A stretch of DNA of 64,000 bases from Terriglobia bacterium (GCA_030041095.1 JASHON010000018.1:1-64000), one strand, 5' to 3'. Positions 45,062 to 54,868 are shown, counted from the stretch's first letter. Notes: generated by a model from the sequence alone, not told the origin. Numbers and translations are program-made.

Positions 45062-47257
45062 GTGAGAACAAAAACAGACTCTGTAGCACTGATCGCCTGC
45101 CTTGCGCTTGCCATGGGTGTAGTATCTACGATGACCTTCTGTGGACGGGCCGGCGCCGGGCGCCCATGGATGAACCGGTCGCTCTCGGCGGAACAGCGGG
45201 CAAATCTACTCCTCCACGCTATGACGCTTAACGACGAGATTGCCCTTGTCCACGGCGTTTCGCGGAAGGCTCACCCTTTCGAGGGGTATGCAGGATTTGT
45301 GCCAGCGAATCCGCGCCTGGGCATTCCGGCCCTGAAGGAGGCCGATGGGCGCGCCGGGGTAGGCAACGGCGCCAAGGACGTCACGTTGCTGCCTGCTCCG
45401 TTATGCGCCTCCGCAAGTTGGGACACAGCCTTGATGAATGAGTACGGCAGCGTCCTCGGTGAAGAGGAATGGGGCAAGGGCACCAACGTTTTCCTGGGCC
45501 CAACCATCGACATCGTCCGCGTGCCGGAATGGGGCCGGGCATTTGAAACCTATGGGGAAGATCCGTATCTGAACGGCCAGATGGCTGCCGCCGAGATTAA
45601 GGGTGTCCAAAGTCAAGGACCTATCGCGAACGCGAATATGTACCTGACCATGAACCAGGAGACGAATCGCTTTCGGCAGAATACGGTTGTGGATGAGCGG
45701 ACCCTGCAGGAGATTTATCTGCCTCCGTTCCAGGCGGCCATCCAGCGAGGGCAAGTGGGTACCTTTATGTGCGCCTACGTTAAGGCCAACGGCATTCCTT
45801 CATGCGAGAACCCCGAGCTGCTCACCACTTTTCTAAGAAAGGAGCTGGGGTTTGAGGGTTGGGTGTTGAGCGACTGGGGCGCCACGCACTCTACGGTTGC
45901 TTCGGCCAAGGCCGGTCTGGACCAGGAAATGCCCACGGGCCGCTATTACGGCCAATCGCTCAAGGCCGCTGTCCAGGATGGTGGAGTGAGCCAAGCCACT
46001 CTCAATGAACTCGACCGCCGGATACTTGTCACGATGTTTCGCCACGGTCTCTTCGACAAGCACCAGCCGGGCAACTGGAATACCGATGTGGGGAGCCGAG
46101 AACATGCCCTGTTTTCCAGTAAAGCGGCCGAGGAAGGGGCAGTTCTTCTGAAGGATGAGGACCACATCCTGCCGCTAGCAGGCATCAGGTCTATCGCGGT
46201 GATCGGCGCAGATGGTGGAGCTAAGCCTTTAGCGGAAGGTGGGGGCAGCTCGTATGTGGTCGCGCCGTACGTGGTCAGCCCTGTGGAGGGAATCCGCAAT
46301 CGTGCGGGCAAGAACGTCCGCGTGACCTATGCGGATGGAAGCGATCTGGCGCAGGCGGCCAAGCTGGCTCGCGCGGCTAGCGTGGCGATCGTATTTGCCG
46401 ACTCTTGGGAAACGGAAGGAGCTGACCGCCCGAACCTTAATTTGCCCCGCAATCAAAACCAACTTGTCTCCATCGTGGCGCGGACCAACTCACATACAGT
46501 CGTAGTGCTGAACACAGGCGGCGCCGTGCTCATGCCGTGGATTAACGAAGTGCGGGGGATCGTCGAGGCTTGGTATCCGGGCCAGGAAGACGGGAACACG
46601 ATTGCCGCAATACTGTTTGGAGATGTAGATCCCGCAGGAAAGCTACCGCTGACATTTCCCCGCACGGAGAGTGCGGTTCCCACCGGCACACCCGAGCAGT
46701 GGCCTGGCGGGACACAGACGCCGCACGGGTTCCACGTGATCCCTATCCATCCGTCACGAATGTCAGGAGTCGAGGGCACGTCCGTCTACAGCGAAAAGCT
46801 GGATGTGGGTTATCGCTGGTATGATGCATCCCAGGTTCACCCATTGTTCCCGTTCGGTTATGGCTTGTCCTACACGACGTTCAAGTTGAGCCACCTCCAG
46901 GTTACTCCTACGAAACTCGATACAGCGGCTGGGCTGTTAACTCAGGACGTCAACGTACAAGTGGTGGTGACGAATACCGGCCGTCGGGCCGGGGCCGAAG
47001 TGGTGCAGGCGTATGTGAAACAGCCGGCCGAGAACGGGGAGCCACCCCGACAACTGTGTGCATTCGCCAAAGTGTTTCTAAATCCAGGCCAGACAAGCCC
47101 GGTGACGCTGATTCTCCGCCCTCGATCGTTTTCGATTTACGATACAGCAGCTCGCCAGTGGAGATCTCCGGCGGGGACTTACCAGGTTCTAGTAGGAACC
47201 TCTTCTGCGCTTCGCGATCTTCCCCTGCGCAACAACCTCGCAGTGGTCTCGCAGTAG
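45062..47257 (+). CDS. Glycoside hydrolase family 3 (beta-glucosidase/xylosidase-like), exported
   Basis: About 731 aa from GTG 45062, which precedes a signal peptide (VALIACLALAMGVVSTM). The GH3 N-terminal barrel has GIPALKEADGRAG, GPTIDIVRVPEWGRAFETYG and the nucleophile Asp271 in GWVLSDWGATHS. The GH3 C-terminal sandwich (GAVLLKDEDHILPLAGIRSI) and a fibronectin-III-like tail (YVKQPAENGEPPRQLCAFAK) follow. It hydrolyses beta-linked gluco- or xylo-oligosaccharides in the periplasm, delivering monosaccharides to the sugar porter encoded next. The frame is open upstream to 45017, but that part is not leader-like. Confidence 0.92.
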   Translation: MRTKTDSVALIACLALAMGVVSTMTFCGRAGAGRPWMNRSLSAEQRANLLLHAMTLNDEIALVHGVSRKAHPFEGYAGFVPANPRLGIPALKEADGRAGVGNGAKDVTLLPAPLCASASWDTALMNEYGSVLGEEEWGKGTNVFLGPTIDIVRVPEWGRAFETYGEDPYLNGQMAAAEIKGVQSQGPIANANMYLTMNQETNRFRQNTVVDERTLQEIYLPPFQAAIQRGQVGTFMCAYVKANGIPSCENPELLTTFLRKELGFEGWVLSDWGATHSTVASAKAGLDQEMPTGRYYGQSLKAAVQDGGVSQATLNELDRRILVTMFRHGLFDKHQPGNWNTDVGSREHALFSSKAAEEGAVLLKDEDHILPLAGIRSIAVIGADGGAKPLAEGGGSSYVVAPYVVSPVEGIRNRAGKNVRVTYADGSDLAQAAKLARAASVAIVFADSWETEGADRPNLNLPRNQNQLVSIVARTNSHTVVVLNTGGAVLMPWINEVRGIVEAWYPGQEDGNTIAAILFGDVDPAGKLPLTFPRTESAVPTGTPEQWPGGTQTPHGFHVIPIHPSRMSGVEGTSVYSEKLDVGYRWYDASQVHPLFPFGYGLSYTTFKLSHLQVTPTKLDTAAGLLTQDVNVQVVVTNTGRRAGAEVVQAYVKQPAENGEPPRQLCAFAKVFLNPGQTSPVTLILRPRSFSIYDTAARQWRSPAGTYQVLVGTSSALRDLPLRNNLAVVSQ

Positions 47258-47430
47258 TATTCGGAGAACAGGAACCTGACGGACTCAACCAGCCCCGATT
47301 TCTACCCCATTGCTGTCAATCAGGCTTTGCCCAGCCGTTGATTTGTTAGAAAGGGATGATTCTGCCCTTCCGCGCTTTCGCGAGCCGCTCCAGGCAATCA
47401 GGCAACGATTCCGGATACAATGAAACACGA

Positions 47431-48807
47431 ATGAGCCCTAAGATTTCTACGAGCGAGGAGTTCCGAAACACGCCCGGGCGCGGAATGGTCATCCTCACTG
47501 CGGGAGTGGCGGCGCTAGGCGGCCTTCTCTTTGGTTATGACACCAGCGTCATCTCCGGCGCGATGTTGTTTCTTAGAGGGGATTTTCATCTCACCAATAA
47601 TCAATTGGAGTTTGCCGTGGGGATCGCGTTGGCCGGTGCATTGGCCGGCTCGGCCGTCGCGGGATATGGCACGGACCGCTGGGGAAGGCGGACCGTCTTG
47701 CTGGCGACCGGCGTCGGATTCGGCGTTTTCTCCGTGCTCACCGGATTCTCGGCGGGGTTAGTCTCGTTTTCGGTGGCGAGGTTCTTAGTCGGCGCGTGCA
47801 TCGGCATCGCTTCAATGGTCACGCCACTTTACCTGGCGGAAATGTCGCCGGCAAAAATCCGAGGCGCTCTGGTCTCCCTCAATCAACTGGCCATCACGGT
47901 GGGAATTGGAGCCGCCTACTTTGTGGACTATTGTCTGGCGGCAAAAGGAAATTGGCGCTGGATGTTCATCAGTGCCGTCTTCCCGGCGATGGTGCTGGTG
48001 TTTGGTATTATACCACTCACTGAGAGTCCACGCTGGCTGGCGCGCAGGGGAGATCGCAACAGGGCGCTCGAAGGCTTCCGTCGTCTCGGTCGTGGAGATG
48101 AAGCGGAGGCCGAGTTGAGCGAAATCGAGCGCGCGCTCGAAGAAGAGCCCGAGAGTTGGCGTTCGTTATTTCGGCCTGGCCTTCGTAGAGCGGTTCTTGT
48201 CGGAGTAGCGCTTGCAATTCTGCAGCAGATCACGGGCATCAACACGGTCATTTATTATTCCCCTGAAATCCTGCAACTTTCAGGGTATCCGTCCGCGCGT
48301 GCCGCCATTTTCGCAGCGGCCGTCATCGGTGTAGCAAACGTTCTGGTCACGATCGTGGCCATTTTAGTCATTGATCGCCTGGGCCGCAGATTCCTGTTGC
48401 TTTTTGGCACGGCGGGCATGGCGATCACTCTGGGATTCGTCGGCGCCGCGTTCAGCCGGCATGCGGCGGGCGTGACGGTGTTTTACATGATGGTCGCCTA
48501 CGTGGTGTTTTTCGGTATCAGCCTCGGGCCCGTCGTGTGGCTGCTGCTTTCGGAGATGTATCCCACCAAGGTGAGGGGCCGGGCAATGTCGCTCGGAACG
48601 GTTTGCGTTTGGGGCGCGAACTGGTTGGTTGCCAGTACGTTTCTCTCCTTGATTCACGTGGCTGGTCCCGCGGGAGCGTTCTGGGCATTTTCTGCGACCT
48701 GTGTGGTCGGATTTTTCTTCTCCTTGAAGTTTGTCCCCGAAACGAAAGGCAGAACATTGGAAGAGATTGAGCGGGGTTGGCGCGGAAGAAGCGAAGAATC
48801 CTCATAA
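47431..48807 (+). CDS. MFS sugar porter
   Basis: A 458-aa transporter with twelve expected helices. Sugar-porter signatures are LLFGYDTSVISGAM, GYGTDRWGRRTVLL (loop 2-3), LYLAEMSPAKIRGALVSLNQ, QQITGINTVIYYSPEI, IDRLGRR and PETKGRTLEEIE. It belongs to the sugar/H+ symporter group (XylE/GalP-like). The start is set at ATG 47431; 25 upstream codons are open but lack family similarity. It imports the sugar released by the GH3 enzyme, and the phosphate isomerases of the divergent operon would act next. Confidence 0.93.
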   Translation: MSPKISTSEEFRNTPGRGMVILTAGVAALGGLLFGYDTSVISGAMLFLRGDFHLTNNQLEFAVGIALAGALAGSAVAGYGTDRWGRRTVLLATGVGFGVFSVLTGFSAGLVSFSVARFLVGACIGIASMVTPLYLAEMSPAKIRGALVSLNQLAITVGIGAAYFVDYCLAAKGNWRWMFISAVFPAMVLVFGIIPLTESPRWLARRGDRNRALEGFRRLGRGDEAEAELSEIERALEEEPESWRSLFRPGLRRAVLVGVALAILQQITGINTVIYYSPEILQLSGYPSARAAIFAAAVIGVANVLVTIVAILVIDRLGRRFLLLFGTAGMAITLGFVGAAFSRHAAGVTVFYMMVAYVVFFGISLGPVVWLLLSEMYPTKVRGRAMSLGTVCVWGANWLVASTFLSLIHVAGPAGAFWAFSATCVVGFFFSLKFVPETKGRTLEEIERGWRGRSEESS

Positions 48808-49026
48808 ACACTTTCAAAAGAGCGAAGGACATGGTCACTAAGAAGACGCAGGAATTGCTTCATCCACGCGCGTCAATTCGTAGAATGATGAAGCGTGCGG
48901 TCAAAAGCGGCGGCACACGGAAGGACTTCGACCTGGGCGATATAATTCGGGTGCTTGCCGGCGTCGCCTCCGTGGCGTCCAGCCCTGACTGGCAGCAAAG
49001 CGTGAGAACCCTTCAGTACTTTAGAG

Positions 49027-49103
49027 TGGCAGGCGTGGAGGGACTCGAACCCCCGACCCTCGGATTAGAAATCCGATGCTCTATCCGGCTGAGCTACACG
49101 CCC
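49027..49103 (-). tRNA. tRNA-Arg (anticodon TCT), CCA encoded
   Basis: The reverse strand begins GGGCGTG and ends CACGCCTG-CCA. The anticodon arm CGGATTTCTAATCCG gives TCT, and the T arm GGGTTCGAGTCCC is canonical. D and anticodon stems pair, so the gene is intact. Confidence 0.95.
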
Positions 49104-49385
49104 AAAATGACTTACCGAATTGCAGTTTTGATACTGTCCGTTTTAGCGTCAGTTCCTTCCCTGAAATCCGGCGCTTGAGCAAACGCACTGTCGCCCACAG
49201 CCCTTCGTCCGAACGATGCCAAACGGTTAGCCGTGACTTCCCCGAAATTGGGTACGCTTACTGGGTTGTGACGGTCATCGAGCCCTGGCCCATGAGCTTC
49301 CGTACCGCCTCCAATGGTACACCCATCAGGGAGAGCCGGGAGCCGAAGCTACCCTTAATGGCTCAAACACTCCACACGCCATGTA

Positions 49386-49709
49386 TCACCCGCGTGTCTG
49401 CCAGTGAGCCGTCGCAACCTTCAGTGGCTCTATCTCTCGCTCGACTTTGGCGCCTTCTTTGTCGCGAGCGGATTCCAGGTCATAGCGCGTTTGCAGGTTA
49501 AGCCAGAATTCCGGCGTAGTGTTGAAGTACCGGCCAAGTCTCAGCGCCATATCGGGAGAGACCGAACGCTCTTCCCGCGCAATCTCGTACACCGACGGTG
49601 CGGACACCCGAAGCGCGATAGAGAGCTTGTTGGCGTTGAGGCCAAGCGGCGCCATAAATTCCTCGCGCAGGATTTCTCCGGGATGAACGGCCTTCATCTT
49701 TGCGGCCAT
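49386..49709 (-). CDS. higA: HigA-family antitoxin (XRE helix-turn-helix)
   Basis: A 107-aa protein with the HigA pattern: VHPGEILREEFMAPLGLNAN, then IALRVSAPSVYEIAREERSV (helix-turn-helix) and RLGRYFNTTPEFWLNLQTRY. It neutralises the toxin encoded just upstream and represses the promoter. GAGGAGG lies about 10 bases before the ATG. The toxin-first order is the usual higBA arrangement. Confidence 0.9.
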   Translation of the reverse strand: MAAKMKAVHPGEILREEFMAPLGLNANKLSIALRVSAPSVYEIAREERSVSPDMALRLGRYFNTTPEFWLNLQTRYDLESARDKEGAKVEREIEPLKVATAHWQTRG

Positions 49710-49724
49710 GTTGGTGATGCCTCC

Positions 49725-50003
49725 TCAGTGGCAGTCCGTGATCTCCACGTTGAGAGCGTCGCCGTCTCGCCACTCAAAGCAGAGGCGCCATTGATCATTG
49801 ATACAAATTCTGTATTGACTCTTGCGGCAGCCGAGTCTCTTCACAAGGCGAAGGCTCGGGACCGCCTTGAGATCGCCCAGTTGCCGCACCGCATCGAGCA
49901 TCGCCAGTTTCCTTTGTGCGGCTCGCTCGATCCGCTCGAATTTTCTGACCCATGCTCGTTTGAAGAGCCGTTCCGTATCGGGCGAGCGGAAGGACCTGAT
50001 CAC
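49725..50003 (-). CDS. higB: HigB-family toxin (RelE superfamily mRNA interferase)
   Basis: A 92-aa RelE-fold protein: MIRSFRSPDTERLFKRAWVR, LAMLDAVRQLGDLKAVPSLR, and QYRICINDQWRLCFEWRDGD, then VEITDCH, matching HigB/YoeB-type ribosome-dependent endoribonucleases with the C-terminal His. It is 15 bases upstream of the antitoxin gene. Confidence 0.9.
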   Translation of the reverse strand: MIRSFRSPDTERLFKRAWVRKFERIERAAQRKLAMLDAVRQLGDLKAVPSLRLVKRLGCRKSQYRICINDQWRLCFEWRDGDALNVEITDCH

Positions 50004-50014
50004 CCTCCCAAGAT

Positions 50015-50038
50015 ATAGCGCATCACATTAAATGTCAA
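50015..50038 (-). promoter_or_regulatory. Candidate promoter of higBA with an inverted repeat
   Basis: On the minus strand TTGACA (50038-50033) is followed by TATATC at 15 bases or TATCTT at 17. The inverted repeat ACATT-A-AATGT (50025-50035) overlaps the -35 and spacer and may be the HigA operator. Confidence 0.45.
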
Positions 50039-50911
50039 ACGATAGAGCCTGCCCATCGCATCGTTCAATCACATTTGACAGGATTCGGAGCGGCCTGTAT
50101 ACTACCCTGTGCTTAGGTCAGTATTCGCTCAGGATCAGATCGCTTCTGCCAAAAAACAGAGCAGTTTCTCTTGCCGGTTAGGGTGAACGGGTGGGGCGGG
50201 AGCGCGTGTAGATTGGGAGCGAGCTCTTCGCGCGGCGGCGGTTGGGCCGCTGGGCCAAGCGGCTGATCGTGGCGCTTGACGAAAGTGAGTTCGGTAACGT
50301 ATCGTAAGTAGTTCGTCTTGGCGGCTCGGGTTCAACCTGCGCACCGCTGAGGCGCTAGCGGTTTCGAGGCTACGTTGTTTTTGAAATTAGCTGCGAGCGC
50401 AGCGTGTTCTCGATAGGCCGAAGGGTTTGAAAAGGGGGAGTGGGAATCTTTCCCGTTCCCTCCGGCGAACCCTAAATCTTCTCGTTCGCTGCGGCGAAGG
50501 TTTATTGCCGCGGGTTGCCTGTAGAACGAGAGGCGTTGCGAGGCAACTTTTGAGGCAGGGTTGCTGGCTCCTGCCCGCCGGACGTTACTCCAAGACCTCA
50601 TCGATGTTTGAGGATGAGGGATCGGGAGACGGACGAGGACGCTCTCAGAAGGAATGGACCTAAGCTTTTTGGCCACCCTCCACCTCGTATCTTCTCTTCG
50701 ATCGATGGGTCAATAATCTAACAAAGCCTGGCGCCGGACGTTTTGCGTCACCCCTAGGGGTGCCGGAGCCTGTGTATTTCCGAGCAGAACCGGCCCCGGC
50801 GGATTGGGACAGCAAAGGCGGGCGGATTCGATCCGAACGCGTGAGTTGTCTTTGCCCGCCTCGAAGTTCTCTGCGCCGTATCCGGCGATTGTCTCGGTTT
50901 GAAACTTCGCT
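50039..50911. other. Gene-free region upstream of the act operon
   Basis: About 870 bases between higBA and the act genes without a convincing coding frame. A hairpin-rich core is listed separately. The right end probably holds the act promoter, but I could not pick one with confidence; the actA ATG has no strong ribosome site. Confidence 0.5.
50422..50547 (+). ncRNA. Candidate structured RNA or hairpin repeat cluster
   Basis: Hairpin 1: AGGGTTTG (50422-50429) pairs with CGAACCCT (50466-50473) and encloses GGGAA-TCT-TTCCC (50442-50454). Hairpin 2: TCTCGTTC (50480-50487) pairs perfectly with GAACGAGA (50524-50531) and encloses GCGGC/GCCGC. A further GTTGCCT / AGGCAAC pair (50514-50520 and 50541-50547) competes with it. 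It matches no RNA family I can recognise. Strand and transcription are unknown. Confidence 0.3.
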
Positions 50912-51568
50912 ATGGCTCAGGTTTTCAAACATTACACCAACACTGTCGCCAAGGTAACGATAGCGGTCGTTATTCTTCTGATCGTTGGCGGTGGGGTTGC
51001 CGCGTGGGAAGTGAACAACAGTTATAACGTTTACCGCCGTGAAGCCGTCACCCAGCCTGTTCCGTTCAGCCACAAACACCACGTAACGGATGACGGAATC
51101 GATTGTCGCTTTTGCCACACGACCGTTGAGACATCGTCTTTTGCCGGGATTCCCAGCACCCACACCTGCATGACGTGTCACTCGAAAATATGGGTGAACA
51201 GCCCCATGTTGGAACCGGTGCGTGAAAGCTATTTGACCGATGCCTCGATCGCGTGGGTGCGTGTGAATGCGCTTCCGGATTTCGTGTATTTCAACCACAG
51301 CATTCATATCGCTAAGGGAATCGGCTGCACAACGTGCCATGGGCCGATCGGCGACATGCCCATCACTTACCGGGAAAACACACTTTACATGCGTTGGTGC
51401 ATCAACTGCCACAAGCATCCGTGGCGCTACGTCCGGCCTAAGAAAGACGTGTTCAGCGTCACTTACAAGCCGCTTGCAGACCAGGATGCCCTGGGGCATC
51501 AGCTTGTGAGGGAGTATCACATCAAGCCGCCACTGGTGATAACAAGCTGTTACACGTGTCACCGGTAG
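50912..51568 (+). CDS. actA: Alternative complex III subunit ActA, pentahaem cytochrome c
   Basis: A 218-aa protein with one N-terminal transmembrane helix (AVVILLIVGGGVAAW) and five haem c sites: CRFCH, CMTCH, CTTCH, CINCH and CYTCH. Several additional His residues (FSHKHH, FNHSIH) can serve as distal ligands. Five haems is the number known for ActA. It carries electrons from the iron-sulfur subunit of the quinol-oxidising complex towards the oxidase. Confidence 0.93.
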   Translation: MAQVFKHYTNTVAKVTIAVVILLIVGGGVAAWEVNNSYNVYRREAVTQPVPFSHKHHVTDDGIDCRFCHTTVETSSFAGIPSTHTCMTCHSKIWVNSPMLEPVRESYLTDASIAWVRVNALPDFVYFNHSIHIAKGIGCTTCHGPIGDMPITYRENTLYMRWCINCHKHPWRYVRPKKDVFSVTYKPLADQDALGHQLVREYHIKPPLVITSCYTCHR

Positions 51569-51600
51569 CCGGTGCGGATCAGGAAAAGAGAGAGCGCTTA

Positions 51601-54600
51601 ATGAGCTGTACAGACCAAGCGGACAACTGCCACGACGCGGACGCCGTCAGGAAGCAATTCGGGGAAGCAGGGGACGGAGCGTTTTGGCGAGGCATCGAGG
51701 AGTTTGGTCCGCCCGAAGAACACCCTGAAGAGCCGGGAAGCGGGGACCTGCCGGCTCAAGATCCGACACAGCGGCGCGGAATGAGCCGGCGCGACTTGTT
51801 CAAAATGATGGGTGCTTCGGCGGCGCTAGCGGGGCTGACGGCGTGCACCAAGCTTCCGCTCGAAACCATCGTGCCTTACGTGAATCCGCCTGAGATCATT
51901 AAGCCGGGCGAGCCCTTGTTTTATGCCAGCTCCATGCCTTGGCGCGGTGTTGCGCAGGGAGTTCTGGTATGGAGCTTCATGGGGCGGCCTACAAAGATCG
52001 AAGGGAACAATGATCATCCCGGCAGCATGGGCCGTGCGAACGTCTTCATGCAGGCCTCCGTGCTGGATTTATACGATCCCGACCGGTCGCAGGTGCTCCT
52101 GCAGAACGGAAGAGTGGGTGACTGGAATGACTTCATCATTTTGACGGAGGAGCTTCGGGCAAAGCATCTGAGAAACAAGGGTGAGGGGCTGCGCTTTCTG
52201 ACGGGCACGATCACCTCACCGACGCTCGGCGACCAGTTGCACGATCTTTTAACGCAATTCCCACACGCTCAGTGGCATCAGCACGACCCCACAAGCCGCG
52301 ACAACGTGCGCGCCGGCGCGCAAATGGCTTTCGGAGAAGTTGTCGAGACCGTGTACCGGTTCGACCAGGCAAACGTTGTGGTTGGTCTTGATGCAGATCC
52401 GTTTTTCGCGATGCCGGGCGGCGTTCGTTACGCGTGGGACTTCGGCAACAAGCGTCGAGTTGCGCGTCCTGATTCTTCGATGAACCGCTTTTACGCGGTT
52501 GAGGCGATTCCGACCATCAGCGGAACACAGGCCGACCACCGGCTTCGGCTGCGCCCGAGCGAAGTCGAGACTTTTGCTCGCCTGCTGGCCCAGGCCGTGG
52601 GGGTGAATTTGCCCGGCCTTGAATCGGAATCGCTTCCCGGCGTTTCCGCAGATTGGCTCGCTGCCCTGGTGAAGGATCTGCAGCAGCAAAAAGGCGCCAG
52701 CCTGATTGTTGCGGGTGACTCGCAGCCCCCAGTCGTGCATGCTCTGGCCCATGCGATGAACGCGCAGCTCGGCAACGTTGGGAAGACGGTTTATTACACG
52801 AATTCGATCGAAGTGAATCCCGTCATCCAGGCCCAGTCTTTCCGCCAGCTCGTTTCGGACATGGAAGCAGGGAAGGTAGAGACCCTGATCATCCTGGGTG
52901 AAAATCCAGTCTATACCGCGCCCGCGGACGTCCCCTTCGCGGAAGAGCTTCCCAAGGTTCCCACGCGGATTTATCTGGGAAACTATGAGGATGAAACTTC
53001 GGTCCTTTGCAACTGGCACGTGCCGGCGGCTCATTATCTGGAGTCGTGGGGCGACCTGCGCGCGTACGACGGAGCCGTGAGCATGATTCAACCGCTTATC
53101 GCTCCCTTGTACCAGGGGAAAACGGCATCGGAGATACTGACGTTCTTTCAGGGCCAGCCGGGCAGGACCTGCCACACGATCGTGCAGGAATACTGGCAGT
53201 CGCAGAACCCCAAGCTGACCGCACAGCAGTTTGGAGTGCAGTGGGAAATCTGGTTAGCGAAAGGTATTATCGCCGGCACAGCGTTTCCTGCAAGAACGGT
53301 AGCTTTAAGCAAAACTTTCAATGTAGCCCGTACGCCCGACACGTCGACTTCATCCGGACTGGAGATCGCATTCAAGCCCGATCCTTCGGTTTGGGACGGG
53401 AGTTACACCAACAACGGCTGGCTGCAGGAGCTGGCACAGCCGTTCAGCAAGCTGGTGTGGGATAACGCGGTGATGGTGAGCCCGGCAACCGCCGAGCGTT
53501 TGAGACGGGCCAAGACATCGCTGGGCGATCCGCCGCAGAATCCCGTACCGGCAGGCGCGCCCTCCATTCCCAGAGGTCTCTGGCCCGCGAACTCGACGGC
53601 TTTGCCGAACGCAGGTGAGGAGGGCGAGTACTACAACGCCGGCGAAACCATGGGTATGCAAAACGCCGTGGTTGAACTCAAGCACCGGGGGCGCATGGTA
53701 TCGGGGCCCCTGTTGATCATGCCGGGCATGGCGGACAATTGCATCGTAGTGACGCTCGGTTACGGCCGCACCCGCGCGGGACGGTACGGGACGGGCGTGG
53801 GCTTCAATGCTTACAGCATCCGCACTGCGGACCGGCCGTGGATTGATACCGGCTCGATCGTGGGCAAGACACCGCGACGACACAAGCTGGTGACATTACA
53901 GCGGCACAACGTCATTGGACCGCCGGGAAAAGAAGAGGATGCGGAGGCCGTCGCGGCTTTCCGGCGCAATCTCGTTCGAGTCGCCACGATGGACGAGTAC
54001 CGAGGCAACCCCAACTTCGCCAAAGACGCGCCGGATATGACCAGCGATGCGCAGTCGCTCTATCCTGTGCTGCCTTCGCCTTATGACTTCAAGAAGGGTC
54101 CGCAGTGGGGCATGTCGATTGACTTGAGCTCGTGCATCGGTTGTAACGCATGCATCATCGCCTGCCAGTCTGAAAACAACAGCCCGGTGGTGGGCAAGGA
54201 TCAATGTGCGCGCGGGCGCGAAATGCATTGGATTCGCGTGGATACGTACTTCCGCGGCAACGTCGAGCAGCCGGAGTTTTATAACGAAGTTCTTCCCTGC
54301 ATGCAGTGCGAAAACGCACCGTGCGAATATGTTTGCCCGGTGGGCGCGACGATGACTGGACCTGAGGGCATCAACCAGATGATTTACAATCGCTGCGTTG
54401 GCACCCGCTATTGCTCCAACAATTGCCCTTACAAAGTTCGTCGCTTTAACTTTTATCTTTATTCGGACTGGACCACGCCCAGCTTTTACGCACAGAAGAA
54501 TCCTTGGGTAACAGTGCGCAGCCGCGGTGTAATGGAAAAGTGCACCTACTGCATCCAGCGCATCCGTTGGAAGGAAATAAAGGCCGAAGTGGCGGGAACC

Positions 54601-54858
54601 GAGGTGAAAGACGGTGAGATTCTGACCGCCTGCCAGCAAACCTGTCCCACCAACGCCATTGTTTTCGGAGATATTCGAGACCCGAACAGCGCGGTGTCGA
54701 AGGTAAAGGCGCAGTCGCGGAAATATGGATTGCTGGAGGAATTGAACACGCGGCCGCGTACTACCTATCTGGCGAAGATCTGGAATCCCAATCCCGAAAT
54801 CGGAGAGCCGTACCCGCTGCCTGCCGGCGTCCAGGATACAAGCAAGCAGCGTAGTTGA
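51601..54858 (+). CDS. actB: Alternative complex III subunit ActB, fused molybdopterin-like and iron-sulfur protein
   Basis: About 1085 aa. A Tat-type leader, SRRDLFKMMGASAALAGLTA, lies unusually about 60 residues in. A molybdopterin oxidoreductase-like domain (B1) that normally lacks cofactor follows, then a ferredoxin-type domain (B2) with CIGCNACIIACQ, CMQCENAPCEYVCPVGA, CVGTRYCSNNCPYKVRR and CTYCIQRIR...CQQTCP, enough for four clusters. ATG 51601 is chosen over a GTG at 51556 that overlaps actA by 13 bases. It is the peripheral, periplasm-facing electron-transfer subunit. Confidence 0.92.
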   Translation: MSCTDQADNCHDADAVRKQFGEAGDGAFWRGIEEFGPPEEHPEEPGSGDLPAQDPTQRRGMSRRDLFKMMGASAALAGLTACTKLPLETIVPYVNPPEIIKPGEPLFYASSMPWRGVAQGVLVWSFMGRPTKIEGNNDHPGSMGRANVFMQASVLDLYDPDRSQVLLQNGRVGDWNDFIILTEELRAKHLRNKGEGLRFLTGTITSPTLGDQLHDLLTQFPHAQWHQHDPTSRDNVRAGAQMAFGEVVETVYRFDQANVVVGLDADPFFAMPGGVRYAWDFGNKRRVARPDSSMNRFYAVEAIPTISGTQADHRLRLRPSEVETFARLLAQAVGVNLPGLESESLPGVSADWLAALVKDLQQQKGASLIVAGDSQPPVVHALAHAMNAQLGNVGKTVYYTNSIEVNPVIQAQSFRQLVSDMEAGKVETLIILGENPVYTAPADVPFAEELPKVPTRIYLGNYEDETSVLCNWHVPAAHYLESWGDLRAYDGAVSMIQPLIAPLYQGKTASEILTFFQGQPGRTCHTIVQEYWQSQNPKLTAQQFGVQWEIWLAKGIIAGTAFPARTVALSKTFNVARTPDTSTSSGLEIAFKPDPSVWDGSYTNNGWLQELAQPFSKLVWDNAVMVSPATAERLRRAKTSLGDPPQNPVPAGAPSIPRGLWPANSTALPNAGEEGEYYNAGETMGMQNAVVELKHRGRMVSGPLLIMPGMADNCIVVTLGYGRTRAGRYGTGVGFNAYSIRTADRPWIDTGSIVGKTPRRHKLVTLQRHNVIGPPGKEEDAEAVAAFRRNLVRVATMDEYRGNPNFAKDAPDMTSDAQSLYPVLPSPYDFKKGPQWGMSIDLSSCIGCNACIIACQSENNSPVVGKDQCARGREMHWIRVDTYFRGNVEQPEFYNEVLPCMQCENAPCEYVCPVGATMTGPEGINQMIYNRCVGTRYCSNNCPYKVRRFNFYLYSDWTTPSFYAQKNPWVTVRSRGVMEKCTYCIQRIRWKEIKAEVAGTEVKDGEILTACQQTCPTNAIVFGDIRDPNSAVSKVKAQSRKYGLLEELNTRPRTTYLAKIWNPNPEIGEPYPLPAGVQDTSKQRS

Positions 54859-54868
54859 GGAGTGGTGA

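Noticed and set aside
48829-49178. A 117-aa plus-strand protein after the sugar porter
   Set aside because: The frame runs straight through the antisense of tRNA-Arg and shows no family similarity.
50039-50911. tmRNA, RNase P RNA or 6S RNA in the gap
   Set aside because: None of the diagnostic ends or core motifs of these RNAs could be found on either strand.
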